Source: an uncultured Prevotellaceae bacterium (GTDB lineage Bacteria; Bacteroidota; Bacteroidia; Bacteroidales; Bacteroidaceae). From it: 24,769 nucleotides of DNA. Position numbers and translations under genes: made by a program. The notes under the pieces were generated by a model. It saw only the letters and a program-made list of their open reading frames with translations. It ran no database searches and was not told the origin of the DNA. Each line of letters begins with the position of its first letter. The stretch's first letter is position 1. Positions 14,372-20,284 of the stretch are shown one piece after another. The stretch spans positions 1-24,769 of the forward strand of contig CALDLA010000049.1 of the NCBI GenBank assembly GCA_937898415.1, read 5' to 3'.

Positions 14372-16225
14372 TTAAGAATTAAGAGCTATTATTTTTTCGA
14401 ACTCGTCAACGAGTTCGGAAACAATGAAGGGTTGTCCTTTAACCTGATTGAACTGGAAGGGTACGAAGCCGTCGACCTTCATGCGCAGATAGGCAGCGAG
14501 CTGACCCATGTTCTGCTCGGCCACAACCACCTTCTTATATTTAGTAAGGACGGCAGCGGTGTTCTTGGGCAGCGGGTTCAGGTACTTGAAGTGGGTCTGA
14601 GCCACCTTGTAGCCCTTAGCGCGGAGCTCATCCATCGCCGAGCGCAGATGACCGTAGGTAGAGCCGAAGCCGACAATCAGCAGGTCGGCATCGTTGACAT
14701 CACCATCGACCTCGAGGTCGGGCACCTGGATATTCGCAATCTTCTGCTGGCGCAGACGCGTCATCAGGTCGTGGTTCTCAGGATTGGTGGAGATGGCACC
14801 GGTGTTCGAGTCCTTCTCCAGTCCGCCGAGGATGTGGGCAAAACCCTCACGACCGGGAACAGCCCAGTAGCGGGTGCCATTCTCGGCACGCATATAGGGA
14901 GTCCACTTACCCTTCAGCTCCTCAGGAACATACGGAGGATTGATGGCATCGAGCTTCGCCATGTCGGGCAGTTTGAAGGCACCCGAGCCGTTGGCCACGA
15001 AAGCATCGGTCAGCAGCACGACGGGCGTCATGTGCTCCAGGGCAATCTTACAGGCCTGGTAGGCGGCATCGAAGCAGTCGGTAGGACTGGTGGCAGCCAT
15101 CACCGGCATGGGACTCTCACCGTTACGGCCGAAGAGGGCCTGCAGGAGGTCGGTCTGCTCAGACTTCGTGGGAAGACCGGTGGCAGGACCGCCACGCTGT
15201 ACATCGAGCACCACCAGCGGCAGCTCCATGATGACAGCGAGGTTCATGGCCTCAGACTTCAGGCAGATGCCAGGACCAGAGGTGGAGGTGACGCCGAGGG
15301 CACCGGCGAACGAAGCACCGAGGGCCGACGAGCAGCCGGCAATCTCGTCCTCGCACTGGACAGTAATCACGCCGCACGACTTATGCTTCGACAGCTCATG
15401 GAGCACGTCGGTAGCCGGCGTGATGGGATAAGAACCAAGGTAGAGCTTCAGGCCGGCCTTCTCGGCAGCAGCGATGAAACCGTAGGCCGTAGCCTTGTTA
15501 CCCGTGATGTCCATATAGCGTCCCGGCTCCTTCACCTTCGACTCCACACGATAGACGTTGACGGTCGAGGAGTGCGTGTTGTGTCCATAGTCGTAACCAG
15601 CCTGAATCACCTTGATGTTGGCCTCAGCGATGGCGGGCTTCTTGGCGAACTTCTCCTTCAGGAAGTTGGCCACGAGGTTCAGGTCGCGGTCAAAGAGCCA
15701 GCAGACGAGTCCCAGGGCGAACATATTGCGGCACTTCATCATGGCCTTCATGTCCATACCTGAGTCAGCCAGACAGTCCTTGACCATCGTGGTCAGCGGG
15801 CACTGGATGACGCGGTCGGGGTCGATGCCCATCTCACCGAGGTAGTCCTCAGACGTGAACTGTGCCTTCTCCAAGTCCTTTGGACCGAAAGAGTCAGTAT
15901 CAATGATGATCGTAGCCCCCGGCTTGGCGTAGCGGTACTGCGTCTTCAGTGCAGCAGCATTCATGGCCACCAGCACATCGCACTTGTCGCCAGGGGTATA
16001 GACCTTGCCGGCACCGATGTGAACCTGGAAACCAGAGACACCCGTCAGCGAACCTTGCGGGGCGCGGATGTCAGCGGGATAGTCGGGGAATGTCGAGATG
16101 CCGTTACCAACGGTGGCACTGACCGTAGAAAAGATGTTTCCGGCCAACTGCATACCGTCGCCGGAATCACCAGAGAAGCGGACAACAACCTGGTCCAGCT
16201 CCTTCACTTCCAATTTTTCTGCCAT
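14372..16225 (-). CDS. korA: 2-oxoacid:ferredoxin oxidoreductase, fused gamma-alpha subunit
   Basis: A 617-aa partner of KorB. Residues about 10-200 are the gamma domain, with GDSGDGMQLAGNIFS and the YPADIRAPQGSL segment that contacts CoA in the family. From about residue 238 the alpha (pyrimidine-binding) domain follows, with LGSYPITPATDVLHELSKH and STSGPGICLKSEAMNLAVIM. The C-terminal domain includes LLIVGFGSTYGHLRSA. This gamma-alpha fusion is the standard KorA layout. The gene leads the korA-korB operon from its own promoter at 16268. Its last codons overlap an AATTAAGAGTTAAG-type intergenic repeat that fills the 12-bp gap to korB. Confidence 0.91.
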   Translation of the reverse strand: MAEKLEVKELDQVVVRFSGDSGDGMQLAGNIFSTVSATVGNGISTFPDYPADIRAPQGSLTGVSGFQVHIGAGKVYTPGDKCDVLVAMNAAALKTQYRYAKPGATIIIDTDSFGPKDLEKAQFTSEDYLGEMGIDPDRVIQCPLTTMVKDCLADSGMDMKAMMKCRNMFALGLVCWLFDRDLNLVANFLKEKFAKKPAIAEANIKVIQAGYDYGHNTHSSTVNVYRVESKVKEPGRYMDITGNKATAYGFIAAAEKAGLKLYLGSYPITPATDVLHELSKHKSCGVITVQCEDEIAGCSSALGASFAGALGVTSTSGPGICLKSEAMNLAVIMELPLVVLDVQRGGPATGLPTKSEQTDLLQALFGRNGESPMPVMAATSPTDCFDAAYQACKIALEHMTPVVLLTDAFVANGSGAFKLPDMAKLDAINPPYVPEELKGKWTPYMRAENGTRYWAVPGREGFAHILGGLEKDSNTGAISTNPENHDLMTRLRQQKIANIQVPDLEVDGDVNDADLLIVGFGSTYGHLRSAMDELRAKGYKVAQTHFKYLNPLPKNTAAVLTKYKKVVVAEQNMGQLAAYLRMKVDGFVPFQFNQVKGQPFIVSELVDEFEKIIALNS

Positions 16226-16267
16226 AACTATATTGAGTTTTGAAACCTATCTTTCTCTAAGCGGCTG

Positions 16268-16275
16268 CAAAATTA
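16268..16275 (-). promoter_or_regulatory. -7 promoter element of korAB
   Basis: The minus strand reads TAATTTTG followed by CAGCCGC, a perfect TAnnTTTG match 43 bp upstream of the korA start. Confidence 0.72.
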
Positions 16276-16305
16276 TTCATTTTTAGCGGAAAAACCAAAA
16301 GAAAA

Positions 16306-16360
16306 TGCAAGAAAGTGCATATTTCCTTTCTTTTTCTTGGAAATATGCACTTTCTTTGCA
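16306..16360 (-). terminator. Intrinsic terminator of the sirtuin gene
   Basis: The arms contain the perfect 17-bp pair AGAAAGTGCATATTTCC / GGAAATATGCACTTTCT. They extend by TGCA on each side with one bulged base and enclose a 12-nt loop. On the minus strand it is followed by TTTTCTTTTGGTTTTT and lies 15 bp after the cobB stop. It is unusually long for a terminator. Confidence 0.85.
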
Positions 16361-16374
16361 GAAATAAGGGGGAG

Positions 16375-17067
16375 TTACTTCATCAGGAGTTCGTACAGTT
16401 CCTTCATGCCCTCCGATGCGCCCTTCATGATTTGCTTCACACGGTCGCCAGCCGAGATGGGGTTGGGGTCTATCAGATAAACGGGCGTCGACGGCTTGGC
16501 GTAGTACAGCAGACCGGCAGCAGGATAGACTGCCAACGACGTGCCGATGACAATCAGGATGTCTGCCTCCTGTACCTCCTCGGCAGCTACTGTGATGTTG
16601 GGCACGGCCTCGCCGAAGAACACGATGAACGGACGCAGCAACGAACCGTCGCCAGCCAGCGTGCCCGGTTCAATCTCGCAGTTCTCGGGTGTCAGCGTCC
16701 GCTGGTAGCGCGGGTCGTCGACATCGCGGCTGGAGCACACCTTCATCAGTTCGCCGTGCAGGTGAATCACCTTCGTCGAACCAGCCTGCTCGTGCAGGTT
16801 GTCCACGTTCTGCGTCACTACCGTCACGTCATACTGCTTCTCCAGTTCGGCCACCAGACGGTGTCCCTCGTTGGGCTTCACCCCCCAGCACTTCTTGCGC
16901 AGCATGTTGTAGAAATTCGTCACTAAAGTAGGGTCGGCCAACCATCCCTCGTGGGTGGCCACCTTGGCTACAGGATATTCTTCCCATAGTCCGTCGGCAT
17001 CGCGGAAAGTCTTCAGGCCGCTCTCCACCGACATGCCGGCACCAGTCAAAACAACAATCTTTTTCAT
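16375..17067 (-). CDS. cobB: SIR2-family NAD-dependent protein deacylase (sirtuin)
   Basis: A 230-aa cytosolic sirtuin that would remove acyl groups from lysines using NAD. Visible are the NAD-binding start VVLTGAGMSVESGLKTFRDADGLWE, the catalytic His region TQNVDNLHEQAGSTKVIHLHGE, and RPFIVFFGEAVP with GTSLAVYPAAGL. Two departures are notable. The small domain keeps only two Cys (MKVCSS and ENCEI), so the four-Cys zinc site is missing. At the desuccinylase position the sequence is FYNMLRK: Tyr is kept but the Arg of the YxxR motif is displaced by one residue. I chose the ATG at 17067. The upstream TTG at 17091 overlaps the -7 element and cannot be used. It stands alone with its own promoter and terminator. 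Confidence 0.92.
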   Translation of the reverse strand: MKKIVVLTGAGMSVESGLKTFRDADGLWEEYPVAKVATHEGWLADPTLVTNFYNMLRKKCWGVKPNEGHRLVAELEKQYDVTVVTQNVDNLHEQAGSTKVIHLHGELMKVCSSRDVDDPRYQRTLTPENCEIEPGTLAGDGSLLRPFIVFFGEAVPNITVAAEEVQEADILIVIGTSLAVYPAAGLLYYAKPSTPVYLIDPNPISAGDRVKQIMKGASEGMKELYELLMK

Positions 17068-17088
17068 AGCAAAACGTTTAATTTTGTG

Positions 17089-17096
17089 CAAATATA
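17089..17096 (-). promoter_or_regulatory. -7 promoter element of the sirtuin gene
   Basis: The minus strand reads TATATTTG, a perfect TAnnTTTG match 22 bp upstream of the start at 17067. It helps decide the start by excluding the TTG at 17091. Confidence 0.7.
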
Positions 17097-17122
17097 CGCT
17101 TTTTATATCAAGAAGGTGTCGC

Positions 17123-17159
17123 CCTTTAACTCCTTTTAACTCCTTTAACTCCTTTAACT
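17123..17159. repeat. Four tandem CCTTTAACT units between sirtuin and FKBP promoters
   Basis: Units of CCTTTAACT (one is 10 bp with an extra T) run head to tail and end 14 bp before the FKBP -7 box. They occupy the -33 region of that promoter, so unit number could influence its strength. On the minus strand each unit reads AGTTAAAGG. Confidence 0.8.
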
Positions 17160-17172
17160 CCCTAAAAAGTAG

Positions 17173-17180
17173 TACCTTTG
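17173..17180 (+). promoter_or_regulatory. -7 promoter element of the FKBP gene cluster
   Basis: TACCTTTG followed by CCGCCG is a perfect TAnnTTTG match 44 bp upstream of the first FKBP start. It diverges from the sirtuin promoter about 80 bp away. Confidence 0.78.
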
Positions 17181-17223
17181 CCGCCGATTTTCGAAAATTT
17201 ACACATTATTATAAAGAGAAAGC

Positions 17224-17829
17224 ATGGATAAAGTGAGTTACGCCTTGGGTTTGGGTATTGGTCAGCAGTTGGCACAAATGGGTGCCTCAGAGCTGAACAT
17301 CGATGATTTCGCACAGGCCATCAAGGACGTCATCAGCGGAAGTGAACTGAAGGTTCAGCACCGTGAGGCACAGCAGATTGTGCAGGAGTATTTCCAGAAA
17401 CAGGAACAGAAGGTGAATGCCCAGCGCGCCGAAGCAGGCAAGGTACACAAGGAGGCCGGCGAGAAATATCTGGCCGAAAATGCCAAGAAGGACGGTGTCA
17501 TCACGCTGCCCAGTGGTCTGCAATATCAGGTATTGAAGGAAGGCAACGGCAAGAAGCCGACGGCCAAGGACACGGTGATGTGCCACTACGAGGGCTTCCT
17601 CATCGACGGTACCGTGTTTGACAGCAGCGTACAGCGCGGCGAGCCTGCCACGTTCCCCCTGCAGCAGGTGATTGCCGGCTGGACAGAGGGTCTGCAGTTG
17701 ATGCAGGAGGGTGCCAAGTACCGCTTCTTCATCCCCTACCGTCTGGCTTACGGCGAGGGTGGTGCCGGACAGATGATTCCCCCCTTCGCAACGCTGATTT
17801 TCGATGTAGAATTGATTCAAGTAGTTTAA
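17224..17829 (+). CDS. FKBP-type peptidyl-prolyl isomerase, probably cytoplasmic
   Basis: A 201-aa FkpA/Mip-like isomerase. Residues 1-85 form the FKBP_N dimerisation part (VSYALGLGIGQQLAQMG, then a charged helix with QEYFQKQEQKVNAQR). About 90-201 form the FKBP domain, with LPSGLQYQVLKEG, YEGFLIDGTVFDSS, the active-site core VIAGWTEGLQLM and AYGEGGAGQMIPPFATLIFD. No signal peptide is seen, unlike its two downstream paralogues, so it should act in the cytoplasm. It is the first gene of a three-gene tandem family with 14-bp and 3-bp gaps, driven by the promoter at 17173. The ATG at 17224 follows AAAGAGAAAGC. Confidence 0.93.
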   Translation: MDKVSYALGLGIGQQLAQMGASELNIDDFAQAIKDVISGSELKVQHREAQQIVQEYFQKQEQKVNAQRAEAGKVHKEAGEKYLAENAKKDGVITLPSGLQYQVLKEGNGKKPTAKDTVMCHYEGFLIDGTVFDSSVQRGEPATFPLQQVIAGWTEGLQLMQEGAKYRFFIPYRLAYGEGGAGQMIPPFATLIFDVELIQVV

Positions 17830-17843
17830 AAATATCAACAACA

Positions 17844-18722
17844 ATGAAAAAGTTATCTATTGTAGCCGCTATGGCTATTGTGGCCGCTGGCTTTACCGCT
17901 TGCGGCAATGGCACTCCGAAGGCCAGCCTGAAGAGTGATGTCGACTCCATGAGCTACGCCATTGGTATGGCTCAGACTCAGGGTCTGAAGGAGTATCTCG
18001 TTAACCAGTTGGGCGTTGACTCAGCCTACATGGGTGAGTTTATCAAGGGTCTGAATGAAGGTGCCAACGCTGGTGACAACAAGAAGAAGGCTGCCTACTA
18101 TGCTGGTATCCAGATTGGTCAGCAGATTGCTAACCAGATGGTGAAGGGCATCAACCACGAAGTGTTTGGTGAGGACTCTACGAAGACCATTTCTATGAAG
18201 AACTTCATGGCAGGTTTCATCAGCGGTACTACTGGTAAGAACGGACTGATGACGATGGAGCAGGCCGGCACCGTGGCTCAGACCAAGATGCAGGAAATCA
18301 AGGCCCGCGAGATGGAGAAGACCTATGGCCCCAACAAGGAGGAAGGTGTGAAGTTCCTGGCTGCCAACGCCAAGAAGGATGGCGTGAAGACGCTGCCCAG
18401 CGGTGTTCAGTACAAGGTGCTGAAGGAAGGAACGGGTGCCGTTCCCGCCGACACCTCACTGGTGAAGGTTCACTATGAGGGTCGTCTGCTGAACGACTCT
18501 GTCTTTGACAGCTCTTACAAGCGCGGCGAGCCTATCACCCTGCGCTGCAACCAGACCATCAAGGGTTGGACTGACGCTATTGTCAACATGCCTGCCGGTT
18601 CTATCTGGGAGGTTTATATTCCTCAGGAGCTGGCTTACGGTGAGCGTGAGCAGGGCATGATCAAGCCCTTCTCGGCACTGGTATTCAAAATTGAACTCTT
18701 AGAGGTGAACCCCAAGAAGTAA
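17844..18722 (+). CDS. FKBP-type peptidyl-prolyl isomerase, lipoprotein
   Basis: A 292-aa isomerase with a lipoprotein signal (MKKLSIVAAMAIVAAGFTAC, probable lipidated Cys20), so it should be anchored at a membrane facing the periplasm or outside. Residues ~30-170 form the FKBP_N region (DSMSYAIGMAQTQGLKEYL). It is longer than in the first copy and has an insert with NGLMTMEQAGTVAQ. The FKBP domain (about 180-290) keeps YEGRLLNDSVFDSS, IKGWTDAIVNMPAG and AYGEREQGMIKPFSALVF. The middle gene of the tandem cluster, it starts 14 bp after the first and stops 3 bp before the third. Probably arose by duplication followed by change of address. Confidence 0.93.
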   Translation: MKKLSIVAAMAIVAAGFTACGNGTPKASLKSDVDSMSYAIGMAQTQGLKEYLVNQLGVDSAYMGEFIKGLNEGANAGDNKKKAAYYAGIQIGQQIANQMVKGINHEVFGEDSTKTISMKNFMAGFISGTTGKNGLMTMEQAGTVAQTKMQEIKAREMEKTYGPNKEEGVKFLAANAKKDGVKTLPSGVQYKVLKEGTGAVPADTSLVKVHYEGRLLNDSVFDSSYKRGEPITLRCNQTIKGWTDAIVNMPAGSIWEVYIPQELAYGEREQGMIKPFSALVFKIELLEVNPKK

Positions 18723-18725
18723 ACA

Positions 18726-19697
18726 ATGAAGAAGATTGTTATCTTAGCACTCGCTGTCGTGGCGAGTGCTTCTTTTTGCACAGTAGATGCAAAAAAGAAG
18801 AAGAAGGAAGAGAAGGCTGCTGAACCCGTAGTGCTTCCCGTGGTGCTGAACAGCGGCTCTGACTCTGTCAGCTATGCTGCCGGCATGGCTGTCACCAACG
18901 GTCTGCTGCCTTTCCTGAAGCAGCAGCACGGTCTGGACTCAGCCAGTATCGGCCTCTTCCTGAAGTCTTTCGAGGAGGTCATCAATGCTGGTGAGACCCC
19001 CGAGGCCAAGGCCCGCATTGCCGGTGTGGAGATTGCCAACCAGGTGCGTGGCCGCATGCTTCCCGGCATCAGCGGCGAGTTTCAGGATTCTCCTGATTCT
19101 ATCATCAGCGATTTGTTCTTCCGCGGTTTCGTTGACGCCATGAAGCAGGACACTACTCACTTCAAGCAGGCTGCTGCCGAGGAATTCTTCAAGCAGAAGC
19201 AGGAGACGGACAAGAAGGCTAAGGAGGAGAAACTCTACGGCCCTAACCGCGATGCCGGTATTAAGTTCCTGCAGGAGAATGCCCAGAAGGAGGGTGTCAT
19301 CACCACTGCCTCAGGACTCCAGTACAAGGTGCTGGTCAAGGGCGAGGGTGAAGTTCCCCAGATGACTGACAAGGTGCAGGTCAACTATGAAGGCCGCCTT
19401 GTCGACGGTACTGTATTCGACGCTTCGGCAAAGCATGGCGACAAGCCCGCAGAGTTCCGTGCCGATCAGGTCATCAGAGGCTGGACGGAGGCATTGACCA
19501 TGATGCCCGTCGGCTCGAAGTGGCAGCTGTACATCCCCCAGGAGTTGGCTTACGGCGAGCGCAACATGGGTAACATCAAACCCTATTCGACGCTGATTTT
19601 CGATGTCGAGCTGGTGGGTATTGACAAGCCCAAGACCGAAGAGCCCGCCAAGAGCGAGCCCGTCAAGGCAGCCAAGAAAACGGCTAAGAAGAAGTAA
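18726..19697 (+). CDS. FKBP-type peptidyl-prolyl isomerase, exported, with lysine-rich ends
   Basis: A 323-aa isomerase with a Sec signal (MKKIVILALAVVASASFC, likely cleaved after VDA near residue 22), followed by KKKKKEEK. Residues ~40-170 are the FKBP_N part (DSVSYAAGMAVTNGLLPFL). About 185-300 form the FKBP domain, with YEGRLVDGTVFDAS, IRGWTEALTMMPVG and AYGERNMGNIKPYSTLIFD. It ends in an Ala/Lys/Pro tail (EEPAKSEPVKAAKKTAKKK) reminiscent of nucleic-acid-binding tails and unusual for a periplasmic protein. The last gene of the cluster, it is followed 8 bp later by a strong terminator. Confidence is high for the enzyme and lower for the exact cleavage site. Confidence 0.92.
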   Translation: MKKIVILALAVVASASFCTVDAKKKKKEEKAAEPVVLPVVLNSGSDSVSYAAGMAVTNGLLPFLKQQHGLDSASIGLFLKSFEEVINAGETPEAKARIAGVEIANQVRGRMLPGISGEFQDSPDSIISDLFFRGFVDAMKQDTTHFKQAAAEEFFKQKQETDKKAKEEKLYGPNRDAGIKFLQENAQKEGVITTASGLQYKVLVKGEGEVPQMTDKVQVNYEGRLVDGTVFDASAKHGDKPAEFRADQVIRGWTEALTMMPVGSKWQLYIPQELAYGERNMGNIKPYSTLIFDVELVGIDKPKTEEPAKSEPVKAAKKTAKKK

Positions 19698-19705
19698 AAA
19701 CAACC

Positions 19706-19731
19706 AAGTGTGCCACGAAAGTGGCGCACTT
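19706..19731 (+). terminator. Intrinsic terminator of the FKBP cluster
   Basis: AAGTGTGCCAC / GTGGCGCACTT pairs over 11 bp (one G-T pair) around a GAAA tetraloop and is followed by TTTTTATTTTT. It begins 8 bp after the stop of the third FKBP gene. Confidence 0.92.
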
Positions 19732-19750
19732 TTTTTATTTTTCCGCCGAT

Positions 19751-19785
19751 TTTGTTGCATAATTCAACAAAAATACTTACTTTTG
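19751..19785 (+). promoter_or_regulatory. Promoter of the Lrp regulator with an internal palindrome
   Basis: TACTTTTG (19778-19785) is a perfect -7 element, and TTTG at 19751-19754 could be the -33 box with 23 bp between. An inverted repeat, TTTGTTG...CAACAAA (19751-19757 and 19765-19771), lies between and over the -33 box. This is a good position for autorepression by the encoded Lrp protein, though binding is inferred. Confidence 0.6.
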
Positions 19786-19814
19786 CTGACAAAATGTAAC
19801 GAAATCACTTTACA

Positions 19815-20282
19815 ATGGAAAAAATTGACAACCTGGACAAGAAAATCCTTAACATCTTGTCAAAGAATGCGCGCATCCCGTTCAAGGATGTTGCCGCCGA
19901 GTGTAATGTCTCACGTGCAGCCATTCATCAGCGCGTCCAGCATCTGATAGAGGCTGGTGTCATCACAGGTAGCGGGTTCGACGTGAACCCCAAGAGCCTG
20001 GGCTACTCCACGTGTACCTACGTAGGCATCACGCTGGAGAAGGGATCTATGTATAAGGACGTGGTCGAGGAGTTGCAGCACATTCCCGAAGTCGTGGAAT
20101 GTCACTTCACCACCGGTCCCTATACCATGATGGTCAAACTCTATGCCCGCGACAACGAGCAGTTGATGGATCTGCTCAACGGTAAGTTGCAGGGCATTCA
20201 CGGCGTGACATCTACGGAGACGCTCATCTCGCTGGAGCAGAGCATCAAGCGCGAGATTCCTGTACACTTTGAAGAATTGTAG
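19815..20282 (+). CDS. Lrp/AsnC-family transcriptional regulator
   Basis: A 155-aa regulator with an N-terminal helix-turn-helix (DKKILNILSKNARIPFKDVA, then SRAAIHQRVQHLIEAGVI) and a C-terminal RAM/AsnC ligand-binding domain from about residue 65. The latter includes VVECHFTTGPYTMMVKLYAR and the GV.STETLISLEQSIKRE ending. These proteins form octamers and sense amino acids. It starts 30 bp after its -7 element. The downstream C26-M19 peptidase gene begins two bases after its stop, so the two are almost certainly cotranscribed. It probably regulates that gene and itself in response to an amino acid or peptide signal. The ligand is unknown. Confidence 0.94.
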   Translation: MEKIDNLDKKILNILSKNARIPFKDVAAECNVSRAAIHQRVQHLIEAGVITGSGFDVNPKSLGYSTCTYVGITLEKGSMYKDVVEELQHIPEVVECHFTTGPYTMMVKLYARDNEQLMDLLNGKLQGIHGVTSTETLISLEQSIKREIPVHFEEL

Positions 20283-20284
20283 AA

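Noticed and set aside
14432..15763. Plus-strand 443-codon open frame opposite korA
   Set aside because: It lies entirely within korA on the other strand and is His/Val/Gly-rich, as expected for an antisense frame of a GC-balanced gene.
17068..17091. N-terminal extension of the sirtuin from a TTG at 17091
   Set aside because: It overlaps the TATATTTG promoter box and adds residues not needed by the fold.
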